NCBI RefSeq assembly: GCF_000265405.1
Contig: NC_018010.1
Coordinates: 3,803,501 to 3,867,500, forward strand
Direction of reading: 5' to 3'
Source of the DNA: Belliella baltica DSM 15883
GTDB lineage: Bacteria; Bacteroidota; Bacteroidia; Cytophagales; Cyclobacteriaceae
Length of the DNA: 64,000 nt
Positions within the stretch are counted from its first letter, which is position 1; each line of letters starts with the position of its first letter. This document shows positions 1 through 8,478 of this stretch, piece after piece. The translations under genes and the position numbers were made by a program. Below the pieces are notes generated by a model. The model was not told where the DNA came from. It worked only from the letters and a program-made list of their open reading frames with translations, and did no database searches.

Positions 1-551
1 TCATTTTTCAACTTTTCTATTTCTTCACTTTGTTTTTTGAGAATCTGAGATGGGATATTGCCTTTAGTTTGAAGGAAGACAAATTCTTCTTTATTGAGGT
101 ACTTTTCAACTTCAGCTGTCAAGCCTCCGACATATTCACTACAAAATGAAGGGGCAAAAATTAACTTCTCAGGATCTTCATTGTGTTCCCAAGATTTTTT
201 GTTTCGTAACACATGCTTTAAAGAGAGCATCCAAGCAATGTGCCTATAAACCATTTCCTTTTTTAAATCTTGATGTTTTTGTCCATCTTTCGAGTCAATC
301 ATAGTCAGAACAGCTATCGCAAATTTTCTACTGTCATTGACGATTGCGCCCCATATTTTGCGAGCTTCCCAAGTTCGGTCATAGGAACTGTTGTTTTTGA
401 ATCCAAGATAAAAAGCTACCGCTATACCTATGACGCTAATCGGTTCCCAAGGCAGCGTAAACGGAATCGCCGTGATTTCATAAATAGCGATAATTATTGC
501 TGAGTAAAATAATCCATAGAAAAGAGGCTTTCTAGACCACCTAACAGTCAT
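1..551 (-). CDS. Bestrophin-family anion channel (UPF0187), 3' end outside window
   Basis: The minus strand is open from an ATG at 551 to the window edge, giving the first 183 residues. A TAG codon lies immediately before this ATG, so the start is well fixed. The protein opens MTVRWSRKPLF, then has a hydrophobic helix (YSAIIIAIYEI), then GFKNNSSYDRTWEARK followed by IWGAIVNDSR. The sequence SSYDRTWEARKIWG is the signature of bacterial bestrophin-like proteins, which are pentameric inner-membrane anion channels. The remainder resembles the soluble part of that family (HIAWMLSLKHVLR). Family members are about 280-310 residues, so roughly a third is missing to the left. The family call is confident; the substrate ion is not known. 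Confidence 0.82.
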   Translation of the reverse strand, partial: MTVRWSRKPLFYGLFYSAIIIAIYEITAIPFTLPWEPISVIGIAVAFYLGFKNNSSYDRTWEARKIWGAIVNDSRKFAIAVLTMIDSKDGQKHQDLKKEMVYRHIAWMLSLKHVLRNKKSWEHNEDPEKLIFAPSFCSEYVGGLTAEVEKYLNKEEFVFLQTKGNIPSQILKKQSEEIEKLKN

Positions 552-775
552 CTAAAGACTGTAATATCTTTTTACATACATACCAAAAATCTTAAAAACA
601 GATTTTCAAGTTAATGAAATTATGGAAAAATCTATTCAAGAGCGTTCTAAATTTATTTATCTTATCTTTGTGACACTTTGTAAAAAGATCGGCAAGTTGT
701 AAGCCGTTTTTAAAAAATATTTCCGCTGACGCAGATCATACAACATCTCCTACAGCCACAATTTTACACAGCCTT

Positions 776-1996
776 ATGGCATTCAAAAATTTAAATTTAA
801 TAGAACCTATCCTTAAAGCATTAGTCAATGAAGGATATACTACACCTACGCCTATTCAGCAAAAAGCCATTCCATTGGTTTTGGAACAAAGAGACCTCTT
901 AGGCTGTGCCCAAACGGGCACAGGGAAAACAGCCGCATTTTCTATTCCGATTATCCAGCTTCTTGCTTTACAAAAACAAAGAAGACCAGGAATAAAGGCG
1001 CTAATACTTACCCCTACCAGAGAGCTTGCTATACAAATAGATGAAAGTATTGCTGCATATGGAAAATTCACAGACATCAAGCATACCGTGATATTTGGGG
1101 GAGTTTCTCAACTTCATCAAACCAACGCTTTAAAAAGAGGGGTTGATATTCTTGTTGCCACGCCTGGAAGGCTCTTGGATTTGATCAATCAGAAATTTAT
1201 TGACTTAAGACAACTTCAGTTTTTTGTCCTAGATGAAGCTGATAGAATGTTGGACATGGGTTTTATCCATGATGTTAAAAAGATCATTGCCTTACTTCCC
1301 GCAAAAAGACAGACTTTATTTTTCTCTGCTACTATGCCACCTGAAATCCAGAAACTGGCAGATGTTCTTTTGAGAAATCCATCGAAAGTGGAGGTGACAC
1401 CACCTTCTTCTACGGTTGACAAAATCGATCAAAGACTCTACTATACTAATAAAAACGACAAGCCAAAATTGCTTCAGCACTTACTTGATGCATATAGAAT
1501 TAGAACAGCTTTGGTTTTCACCAGAACAAAACATGGTGCTGATAAAGTAGTGAAATTCCTCGCTCGCGATGGAGTAAGAGCAGCAGCAATTCATGGAAAC
1601 AAAAGTCAAAATGCACGTCAAAATGCATTGAAAGACTTCAAAGCCGGGAAATTACAAGTTTTGGTAGCTACTGACATTGCAGCAAGAGGAATTGATATAG
1701 ATGAATTGGCTCACGTAATCAATTATGATTTGCCAAACGTCTCTGAAACTTATGTACACAGAATAGGTAGAACTGGTAGAGCAGGAAACACTGGTATAGC
1801 CATCTCCATCTGTGATGAAGAGCAAAGAAAAGAATTGAAAGATATTGAAAAGTTGATTGGAAAAGATATTCCAGTGATCACTGACCAACCTTATCCTTCA
1901 AAAATGCCTGCAGGAGGAAGTTTGTTACAAAAAGTAAAGGCTAAAACTCAAGGCCGAAAGCCACATAGCAAGCCACACCATAAAGGAAGAAGCTAA
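776..1996 (+). CDS. DEAD-box ATP-dependent RNA helicase, RhlE type
   Basis: The 406-residue protein carries all helicase motifs in order: a Q motif ([10 protein letters not shown], about 24-33), Walker A AQTGTGKT (45-52), PTRELA (80-85), TPGR (129-132), DEAD (153-156), SAT (184-186) and, in the second RecA domain, [10 protein letters not shown]. It ends in a short basic His/Lys-rich tail ([12 protein letters not shown]), as in RhlE-like helicases. It should unwind RNA duplexes in ribosome assembly or RNA turnover in the cytoplasm. It stands alone, with a strong hairpin terminator right after the stop. A TATCTTTG sequence at 663-670 matches the Bacteroidota -7 consensus but lacks a good -33 partner. 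Confidence 0.95.
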   Translation: MAFKNLNLIEPILKALVNEGYTTPTPIQQKAIPLVLEQRDLLGCAQTGTGKTAAFSIPIIQLLALQKQRRPGIKALILTPTRELAIQIDESIAAYGKFTDIKHTVIFGGVSQLHQTNALKRGVDILVATPGRLLDLINQKFIDLRQLQFFVLDEADRMLDMGFIHDVKKIIALLPAKRQTLFFSATMPPEIQKLADVLLRNPSKVEVTPPSSTVDKIDQRLYYTNKNDKPKLLQHLLDAYRIRTALVFTRTKHGADKVVKFLARDGVRAAAIHGNKSQNARQNALKDFKAGKLQVLVATDIAARGIDIDELAHVINYDLPNVSETYVHRIGRTGRAGNTGIAISICDEEQRKELKDIEKLIGKDIPVITDQPYPSKMPAGGSLLQKVKAKTQGRKPHSKPHHKGRS

Positions 1997-2001
1997 ACAA
2001 A

Positions 2002-2040
2002 AAAATAGCCGTGAAAATATGTCTCACGGCTATTTTTTTT
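2002..2040. terminator. Bidirectional intrinsic terminator
   Basis: A 13-bp stem (about 2002-2014 with 2023-2035, containing AGCCGTGA/TCACGGCT) has an 8-base loop and is flanked by A and T tracts. It sits between the convergent helicase gene and the 5'-nucleotidase-like pseudogene, so it can serve both strands. Confidence 0.9.
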
Positions 2041-2047
2041 TTGTTTT

Positions 2048-3735
2048 TTATCTGAAATCATAGTCCACTCCAGACATTTGTGTAAGTAAGGTTGCAGGAG
2101 CATCTAATGCTTTTGCTGCACCCTTCGGTGTCGGTGTGACAGGTGAATTTTTTGCCAGATAACTTAACATCACTTGATGTAAAGTCAAATCTTTGTTTAC
2201 GACATCTTTGACATTATTCATTCGACAAACAACATCAGCTGGATCGCCATCCCTTTCACATGCACTTATTGAATAGAGTTTATCTAGATCAAGAGGCTGA
2301 CCTGCTACTTTTACAGATTTGACTCTTTCTCCTTCATTTCCAAATGCATTGAATTCAACTTCCATTCCTTTGAATTTGATTACCCATCCACCAAAACGCT
2401 TGGAAGCATCTTCTGCAAATACATTATTAAGCTCTTTCTCTAACCAGTTCAACAGCTGAAGTCCAGTGACCTTCCCTGTTCTTACTATACTATCGACCGG
2501 CAACATATCATAGACATTTCCTCTCGTGATTGGGATATTTCCTGTTTGGTCAGGTGTGGCATTTGGTGGGCAAAATCTAAAGCCATTCGATAAGACAATA
2601 TCTATTTCAGGCATATTCCATTCTATAGCATCTAAGACCATCTGATCTATAGGATTTTCGATAACAAAATACCTGTAAAGTGGAATCGTACTATACCCAA
2701 TTACAGTCTCAATATCAGCCTTAAAAGGAGCTTCAACGGTTTCTATAATTTTCTCAATTTTCTCAGAAGCTTAAATTTCATCTGATAACACATCCATCAA
2801 TTCATAGGAATCATTCACAACTTTCCCTTTTTCAAAAGTCAATTCCAACTTTCCTAAAAAAGAGCCAAAAGCTCCTGGCTGAACCACTTTTGCAAATTTA
2901 CCTTGGATAGGTTTTCTTACTCTTTCATGCGTATCAGCTCCCAAAATATAATCCACTCCTTCTGCTGCAGGATTGTTAGCTAAAGCGATTTCTTGAGAAA
3001 GTCCTATATGTGAAACGATGGCTACAAAAGCACATTTTTCCTGATTTTTCAAGACATCTACATAGTGAGCAACATTTTCTTCTGGTTTAGTGAAAATTAT
3101 TCCCTCACTATAATTTGGAGATTGTCGATTTGGAACTAGGTGATCATTGTATCCCAAAAATCCGATTTTCACCCCATTGACCCTCCAAATGTAGTATGGA
3201 GGAAAAATCAACTCTCCTTTTTGTCCATTTCCCAAATCGTGGTACATATTGGCACATACCTTGGGTGCATTGAGTGAACCTAAGAGGTCTTGCATGGATT
3301 TCTTGTAGTAGACCACTTCCCAGTTACCTGGTAGATAGAGATCATAACTCATGGCGTTGAGTATGGGCACCATGGCTTCACCTTCAGTTTTTACAGAAAG
3401 CATAGAGCCTTGGAACATATCGCCTGTATCAATCAAAAATGAATTTTCAACTTTGGCACGTTCTTGTTGAATGAATGTATGTAAATTAGCATACCCCCAG
3501 CTTTTTTGAAAACAGACTCGCCATTCTCCCAATAGAGTTCATCATGCGGATGAATCTGACAATGAACATCTGTGGTCTGGAAAATACTGACTTTAAAGTT
3601 TGTTTTTGGGTTATCGTCTAAATCTGCGGCTTGTTTTTGAGTTTCATTGGCACAACCTGGAGCTAAAGAGATCAAACCTGTTCCAGCACTCAAAGCGCCG
3701 AGCTTTGCAATAAAACTTCTTCTAGATTTTTTCAT
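2048..3735 (-). pseudogene. SoxB / 5'-nucleotidase-like Tat-exported metallophosphoesterase, broken
   Basis: Three minus-strand pieces make up one gene of about 560 codons. The first (3735 down to about 3494) has a twin-arginine signal (SRRSFIAKLG) and the metal motif TTDVHCQ. Its frame breaks at a run of five C at 3494-3498; adding one base restores KKAGG-YANLHTFIQQ. The second piece carries DTGDMFQGS, LPGNWE, VSHIGL and GADTHE, then ends at an in-frame TAA (2771-2773). The same frame continues without a start (ASEKIEKIIE) into the C-terminal nucleotidase-like domain (DIVLSNGFRF, ITRGNVYDMLP), ending at 2048. GNWE in place of the usual GNHE, and the C-terminal pattern, resemble the SoxB thiosulfohydrolase branch. 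Intact, it would be a periplasmic phosphoesterase or sulfate-ester hydrolase. Two independent lesions favour a real pseudogene over a single read error. Confidence 0.85.
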
Positions 3736-3838
3736 AATTGGGTATTAGCGGTTATTTCAAGCTACTCGTTAGTTGTAAGGTAGTTTGAATATTCAATAAG
3801 TCACAAAGCAAATATGTATAAATCTAAAAATCGAAGAA

Positions 3839-3852
3839 GTGATAATTGTTAC
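3839..3852. promoter_or_regulatory. Possible Crp/Fnr-type site, imperfect
   Basis: The sequence GTGATAATTGTTAC is GTGA-N6-TTAC, one mismatch from the GTGA-N6-TCAC palindrome found upstream of the Crp/Fnr gene at 7497-7510. It lies in the 271-bp divergent gap between the SoxB-like pseudogene and sulP, about 155 bp before the sulP start. A chance match is quite possible in AT-rich DNA. Confidence 0.25.
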
Positions 3853-4006
3853 AAAGAGAGAAAACTTATCTCAATTTAAACTATCATCTCTTGGATGTAA
3901 CAAACATCACCAAAGCTAATCTCAATAGTTATGACTTTTGTGGAGTGAAAACAGAAAATGGTGTGACCTATCCTGATTTTTACTAACTTCAAATAGCAAT
4001 TAGACT

Positions 4007-5761
4007 ATGAGCAATACAATTTCCAAAAAGTTAAAAAGCTACCTTCCTATTTTGGAATGGCTGCCCAAGTATAAAAAAACAGATCTGCAAGGTGACCTCT
4101 CAGCCGGGTTAACCGTAGGGATTATGCTGATTCCTCAAGGAATGGCCTACGCCATGCTCGCCGGATTGGAGCCTATTCATGGTTTGTATGCCGTGACTGT
4201 TCCGCTTCTACTTTATGCGATTTTTGGTACCTCTAGACAGCTCGCAGTTGGTCCTGTGGCGATGGTATCACTTTTGACAGCATCGGGTATAGCAAGTTTG
4301 AATGCTGGATCTCCCGAACAATATTTGATTTATGCACTAACACTCGCCTTTTTGGTTGGCTTGATTCAATTTGGAATGGGAGCACTCAAACTTGGTTTTG
4401 TAGTCAACTTCCTCTCCCACCCCGTAATCAGTGGCTTTACTTCCGCTGCTGCTATCATTATTGGTCTGAGTCAGATCAAGCATCTATTCCGAATCAACTT
4501 ACCTAATTCTGAGCATATTCAAGAAATGGCTGTAGCCATTTTTCAAAATATTGGAGATATCCACTGGATCACCTTTGCAATTGGCTTAATTGGTATCATC
4601 ATCATCAAGTACGGTAAGAAAATCCATAAAAGTTTTCCTGCACCTTTGGTTGCCGTAGTTGTCGGGATTGGTTTAGTAGCAAGTTTTGATCTAACACAAT
4701 ATGGCGTCAAAATCGTAGGTGATGTACCAAGTGGATTACCAACATTATCTTCTCCATCATTTGACATGCAATCTTGGAAAACACTTCTACCAATAGCTTT
4801 TACTATTTCGCTAGTAGGATTTGCTGAGAGTTTTGCAGTGGCTAAAACTATCCAAGCAAAGCATAAAAACTATCGACTCAATGCCAATCAAGAATTGATC
4901 GCTTTGGGTATAGCAAATTTTGGATCTGCATTCTTTAAAGGCTACCCTGTAACTGGTGGGTTTTCTAGAACGGCTGTAAATAACGACGCAGGAGCAAAAA
5001 CAACCATGGCATCAATTATCAGTGCTGTTTTGATCGTCTTGACACTTTTATTTTTTACAGGCTTATTCTACAATTTACCAAGTGCAATTCTAGCTGCTGT
5101 TGTATTGGTTGCTGTCTCAGGATTGATAGATTTCAAAGAGCCAGTTCACTTGTGGCACAAAGATAAATTTGACTTCACCATGCTTGTGGCGACATTTATC
5201 ATTACTCTGACCTTGGGTATTGAGACTGGAATTATTTCTGGGATGGTCTTGTCACTTTTAGTGGTGATCTATAAAGCTTCAAGGCCACATATGGCACAAT
5301 TAGGAAGAGTTCCTGGATCCAATATTTATCGAAATATTGATAGATTCTCCGATTTGGATGTAAAGGAAAATCTTTTGATGATAAGAATCGATGGGCCTAT
5401 CTATTTTGCCAATGTAGAATATATCAAAGACAAACTTGACAAATGGATTCATGAGCGAAATGATCAGGTGAAAATGATTGTATTCAATATGGAATCTGTC
5501 ACCAATATCGATAGTACAGGTGCTCACGAACTCAATGAATGGATCAATACTTGGAGAAATTCTGGCACTGATATCTGTATGACTAGTATCAAAGGTCCTG
5601 TTAGAGATGTCCTCAATAGGTGGGCAATCCTAGAGTCTGTCGGTGCTGACCATGTATTTGTTGATGACAATTCAGCAGTCTCTTCATTTGACCATAAGAT
5701 GGATTCAGAGACTTTGGAAAAATATACGCCTTATGCTATCCAATCTAATTTAAAAAAGTAA
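4007..5761 (+). CDS. SulP-family anion transporter with STAS domain
   Basis: The 584-residue inner-membrane protein has the SulP signature near the N-terminus (GLTVGIMLIPQGMAYAMLAG) and GPVAMVSLLT. About a dozen hydrophobic segments run to roughly residue 430. A C-terminal STAS domain follows (about 450-560; FNMESVTNIDSTGAHEL, with the conserved DSTG loop). SulP proteins carry sulfate, bicarbonate or other anions. Its TAA overlaps the ATG of a beta-carbonic anhydrase (TAATG at 5759-5763), so the two are translated together. That pairing favours bicarbonate as the substrate (inference), although the SoxB-like pseudogene on the other side would suit sulfate. The 271-bp gap upstream holds the shared control region. 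Confidence 0.93.
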   Translation: MSNTISKKLKSYLPILEWLPKYKKTDLQGDLSAGLTVGIMLIPQGMAYAMLAGLEPIHGLYAVTVPLLLYAIFGTSRQLAVGPVAMVSLLTASGIASLNAGSPEQYLIYALTLAFLVGLIQFGMGALKLGFVVNFLSHPVISGFTSAAAIIIGLSQIKHLFRINLPNSEHIQEMAVAIFQNIGDIHWITFAIGLIGIIIIKYGKKIHKSFPAPLVAVVVGIGLVASFDLTQYGVKIVGDVPSGLPTLSSPSFDMQSWKTLLPIAFTISLVGFAESFAVAKTIQAKHKNYRLNANQELIALGIANFGSAFFKGYPVTGGFSRTAVNNDAGAKTTMASIISAVLIVLTLLFFTGLFYNLPSAILAAVVLVAVSGLIDFKEPVHLWHKDKFDFTMLVATFIITLTLGIETGIISGMVLSLLVVIYKASRPHMAQLGRVPGSNIYRNIDRFSDLDVKENLLMIRIDGPIYFANVEYIKDKLDKWIHERNDQVKMIVFNMESVTNIDSTGAHELNEWINTWRNSGTDICMTSIKGPVRDVLNRWAILESVGADHVFVDDNSAVSSFDHKMDSETLEKYTPYAIQSNLKK

Positions 5762-6363
5762 TGTGTCAGGTTAATATCAATCAATATCTATCCAAAAATC
5801 AAAATTGGGTAGAAGAAGTATTATCCAAAAATCCTGAATACTTCAAAGAATTAAAAGTTGGACAACATCCAAAAGCATTATTGCTTGGCTGTTCAGACAG
5901 TCGAGTAAGTCCTTCTCAAGTATTTGGGACAGAATTGGGGGAGTTTTTTATTCATAGAAACATCGCTAATGTTGTATCGCATACAGACTTGAATTTTCTT
6001 TCTGTCATGCAATATGCTGTCGAAGCTTTGGGAGTGAGAGACATCATCGTGTATGGTCATTATGGCTGCGGAGGAATTAAAGCTGCTTATGAAAACAAAG
6101 CCAATGGACTGATTGATAACTGGCTAGCTAATATCAAAGATGTGATCAGACATTATAAAAAAGACCTAGATTCAATTACAGATGAAAATGAAAGGCTCAA
6201 TCGGTTGGTAGAATTAAATGTTCTAGAACAAATAGAAAATATCAAGCAAACGTCCGTTTACAAAAAAGCAATGTCAAATAACATTGAACTTAATTTACAT
6301 GCTTGGGTATTTGATTTCTCTACTGGCTTGGTAAGAAATTTGAAAGAAGAGGTCGTGGTTTAA
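5761..6363 (+). CDS. Beta-class carbonic anhydrase
   Basis: This 200-residue cytosolic enzyme interconverts CO2 and bicarbonate. Zinc ligands are visible as C44 (in CSDSR, with the D46/R48 dyad), H100 and C103 (GHYGCGG). The family stretch HRNIAN follows the first ligand. The length is normal for the class. Its ATG shares a base with the sulP stop codon, so expression is coupled to the transporter. Together they would convert and move bicarbonate/CO2, as in other SulP-carbonic anhydrase pairs. No terminator is visible downstream; the next 440 bp hold only a toxin-antitoxin remnant. Confidence 0.95.
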   Translation: MCQVNINQYLSKNQNWVEEVLSKNPEYFKELKVGQHPKALLLGCSDSRVSPSQVFGTELGEFFIHRNIANVVSHTDLNFLSVMQYAVEALGVRDIIVYGHYGCGGIKAAYENKANGLIDNWLANIKDVIRHYKKDLDSITDENERLNRLVELNVLEQIENIKQTSVYKKAMSNNIELNLHAWVFDFSTGLVRNLKEEVVV

Positions 6364-6391
6364 GAAAAAATCCTTTGGGCTGTTCGAAGAT

Positions 6392-6601
6392 TTAATGGTC
6401 ATCGTAATGACCCCAAGCAGTAAGAACCAGAATTATCACTTTATCTTCCTCAATTCTGTATATTAATCTGTGTTTGGAATTGATCCTTCTTGACCAAGTT
6501 GGTTTTGTATAGTATTTAAGTTTTTCGGGCTTTCCCGTTCCAGTTTTTGGATTCTTCCTCAATTCATCAAAAAGTTTGTCAATTTTTAATAAGATTTTTG
6601 T
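6392..6601 (-). pseudogene. YoeB/Txe-like mRNA interferase toxin, N-terminus deleted
   Basis: The minus strand is open for 69 codons after a TAA at 6602-6604 but has no ATG. The product matches the C-terminal three quarters of YoeB-type toxins: IDKLFDELRKNPKTGTGKPE, then TWSRRINSKHRLIYRI, then a tail ending WGHYDDH. The family's GxGKPExLK and WSRRIxxxHRLxY motifs are intact; the first 20 or so residues of the normal protein are absent. It directly abuts the start of what looks like its antitoxin (6586-6636) in another frame, so a deletion has joined the two. It is probably not translated. The paired RNase active-site residues at the C-terminus cannot be judged without an alignment. Confidence 0.75.
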
Positions 6602-6636
6602 TTATCGTTTTTTGGATATATTGTTATAATAGACAT
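6586..6636 (-). pseudogene. Antitoxin remnant (first 16 codons)
   Basis: A minus-strand ATG at 6636 opens MSIITIYPKNDKQKSY and then stops. The pattern 'M..ITIxPxNxxQ' is typical of small Bacteroidota antitoxins (DUF2683-like) that precede YoeB/Txe-type toxins. The rest of the roughly 70-residue antitoxin and the toxin's start are missing. The assignment rests on a short match and on the neighbouring toxin fragment. Confidence 0.5.
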
Positions 6637-6808
6637 ATAATAAGTTGTTCAAATGGTATTCTCAAATTTATAAAATTCATTTCAATTTAAATATCCTCTG
6701 CAAGACTAATAACTTACTAAGAAATATTTCATCTACCCCTAACATGAATGGAAATTATTCTTTGCTTCTCTCCACCCCTTTTGAATCCTATACGAGCCAG
6801 TACCCCCA

Positions 6809-7462
6809 TTACCCAACCAACTCCTCAAAATCATCTCGGATATAGATAACATTTCTGCCCAATTCGATCCATTTTTTCTTTTCCAATTGCTTGAGTAATC
6901 TTGAGATTACTTCTCGGGAAGTTCCCAGTTCATTGGCGATTTCTTGATGGGTAGTATGAAGCTCATTTGACTTATACTGCTTCATCTTGGTCACAATGTA
7001 GCGCATCAATCGCTCATCCATTCGCTTGAATGCAACTGCATCTAAGGCCACCAACATTTCTTGGAATCTATTTTGATAAGTATTAGCCACAAAATCTTTC
7101 CACTGCTTGTATCTATCAGACCACTGTTCATGAAGTTGAATAGGAATACCCAATATCACTGTATTTTCCTCAGCTACGGCCTTGATTTCTGAAGGCTTGG
7201 AGGTAGTACAGCAGGTTAGGGAAAGTGCACAAGTCTCCCCTGGTTCTAAATAATATAGAAAAAGCTCTCTACCATCCTCGTCCATTCGCATGATTTTAAT
7301 TGCCCCTTCAAGCACTATTGGAACCATTTTGACAAATTGACCAGGCTCTGTGATCACTTTGCCATAATCAAATTTATGAACCGTCCCTTGCTCCAACATA
7401 GCATAAAGTAAATTAGGATCGGTGATAGTAGGTAATTTTTGTTTGAGATAATCTAATTCCAT
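6809..7462 (-). CDS. Crp/Fnr-family transcription regulator
   Basis: From the ATG at 7462 (MELDYLKQKL) the protein has 217 residues: a cyclic-nucleotide-binding-like beta-roll (about 20-130) and a C-terminal winged helix (about 145-217; THQEIANELGTSREVISRLL). A longer reading from a GTG at 7510 would begin inside a perfect regulatory palindrome, so I reject it. The sensor domain has a Cys pair (SLTCCTTS), common in Bacteroidota members and possibly redox- or metal-responsive (inference). The recognition helix TSREVISR keeps the Arg-Glu...Arg pattern of E. coli CRP (R180, E181, R185), which predicts GTGA half-sites; exactly such a palindrome lies 35 bp upstream. It probably regulates itself and perhaps neighbouring stress and anion genes. 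Confidence 0.93.
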   Translation of the reverse strand: MELDYLKQKLPTITDPNLLYAMLEQGTVHKFDYGKVITEPGQFVKMVPIVLEGAIKIMRMDEDGRELFLYYLEPGETCALSLTCCTTSKPSEIKAVAEENTVILGIPIQLHEQWSDRYKQWKDFVANTYQNRFQEMLVALDAVAFKRMDERLMRYIVTKMKQYKSNELHTTHQEIANELGTSREVISRLLKQLEKKKWIELGRNVIYIRDDFEELVG

Positions 7463-7496
7463 CTGATAAAGAAAGGCTGAATGAGAATCCAAAATA

Positions 7497-7510
7497 GTGA
7501 TAAATATCAC
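7497..7510. promoter_or_regulatory. Likely Crp/Fnr operator, GTGA-N6-TCAC
   Basis: GTGATAAATATCAC is an inverted repeat with six paired bases per arm, of the exact CRP form (GTGA-N6-TCAC). It lies 35 bp upstream of the Crp/Fnr start at 7462, between that gene and the terminator of the SDR gene. Position and match to the recognition helix suggest autoregulation. Confidence 0.6.
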
Positions 7511-7517
7511 AAAAGGA

Positions 7518-7550
7518 AAAAGGGTTGGATAAAATACCCAACCCTTTATT
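7518..7550 (-). terminator. Intrinsic terminator of the SDR gene
   Basis: A 10-bp stem (AAAGGGTTGG at 7519-7528 with CCAACCCTTT at 7538-7547) is followed, on the minus strand, by a T-rich tract. It separates the SDR transcript from the Crp/Fnr promoter just downstream. Confidence 0.8.
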
Positions 7551-7573
7551 CAAATAGTAAACCAACCACACAC

Positions 7574-8332
7574 TCAAGTTGTAAAGCCTCCATCGATTAC
7601 ATATGTAGCACCTGTGATAAATTTACTTTGATCAGAGGCGAGAAATGCGACCAAATCAGCTATATCTTGATTGACTGCGTATCTTCCAAGTGGAATCATC
7701 TGCTCAAATCCCTTCTTAACTTCCGCTCCTGCTCCAGGGGCAAAACCTTCCTCGAGTGAGCGCATCATTCTATTGTCCACAGGTGAGGGATGAACAGTAT
7801 TCACTCTTATTTTCAAAGGCGCACCTTCCAGCGCAGCCACTTTCATTGCTCCTATAGTCGCATGCTTACTTGTAGTGTAAGCCATCATCTGCGCTGTCCC
7901 TCTTAGTCCTGCTACAGAAGATGTGATAATCACCGAGCCCCCATTTTTCATCAAAGGAAAGGCATACTTCATTCCTAGCCATACACCTTTAACATTCACT
8001 GCTAATACTTTGTCAAACATCTCTTCTGGATATTCGGTTAATGGCTTAACAGCACCCTCTATGCCTGCATTAAGAAAAAGAACATCGATTTTTCCCATCA
8101 CCTCAATTGCCTTTTTTGTATAAGCTTCCACCTCTTTCGAATTACTTACATCCGCTGCATAAGTATATACCAATTCAGAATTCAATGTTTTTTGCGCTTC
8201 TTTCAAATCTTCTTTTCGAAGATCTACCAAGAATACAGCAGCAGCACCCAAATCTAAAAATGTCTTGGCTGTAGCCAATCCAATACCTCCGCTTCCACCG
8301 GTGATTATTGCAGTTTTTCCTTTTAATGTCAT
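7574..8332 (-). CDS. Short-chain dehydrogenase/reductase (SDR)
   Basis: This 252-residue classical SDR has the nucleotide-binding TGGSGGIG motif near the N-terminus (about 12-19), the NAG motif (LNAGIEG), the catalytic Ser in ITSSVAG, the YxxxK dyad (YTTSK) and a C-terminal GATYVIDGG. An Asp after the second beta strand (VDLRK) suggests NAD(H) rather than NADP(H). The substrate cannot be read from the sequence. It is divergent from a universal stress protein gene across 146 bp, with an Fnr-like palindrome between them, and ends in its own terminator. Co-regulation with the stress protein is inference. Confidence 0.93.
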   Translation of the reverse strand: MTLKGKTAIITGGSGGIGLATAKTFLDLGAAAVFLVDLRKEDLKEAQKTLNSELVYTYAADVSNSKEVEAYTKKAIEVMGKIDVLFLNAGIEGAVKPLTEYPEEMFDKVLAVNVKGVWLGMKYAFPLMKNGGSVIITSSVAGLRGTAQMMAYTTSKHATIGAMKVAALEGAPLKIRVNTVHPSPVDNRMMRSLEEGFAPGAGAEVKKGFEQMIPLGRYAVNQDIADLVAFLASDQSKFITGATYVIDGGFTT

Positions 8333-8407
8333 CTTATTATTGTTTTGTTGTTGATCAAAATTAGGAAATCAAAGCCCCAATTAAACAGAATATAATCAGC
8401 ACTTTAA

Positions 8408-8421
8408 CTGACTTATGTCAT
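8408..8421. promoter_or_regulatory. Possible Crp/Fnr-type site between SDR and stress-protein genes
   Basis: CTGACTTATGTCAT contains the perfect inverted repeat TGAC-N4-GTCA, equivalent to TGA-N6-TCA and therefore with the same half-site spacing as the operator at 7497-7510. It sits in the 146-bp divergent gap, 58 bp before the stress-protein start and about 76 bp before the SDR start. Confidence 0.4.
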
Positions 8422-8478
8422 GATTTAAACAAATGTAATTAGCGAATTTTGACCTGTTGAAACAAAATAACCCTAGCC

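Noticed and set aside
6645..6845. Plus-strand frame of 66 codons between the toxin remnant and the Crp/Fnr gene
   Set aside because: Low-complexity Asn/Ser/Tyr-rich product with no family resemblance; it overlaps the 3' end of the regulator on the other strand.
7463..7510. Longer Crp/Fnr start at GTG 7510
   Set aside because: It begins inside a perfect GTGA-N6-TCAC palindrome, and the added residues do not fit the family.
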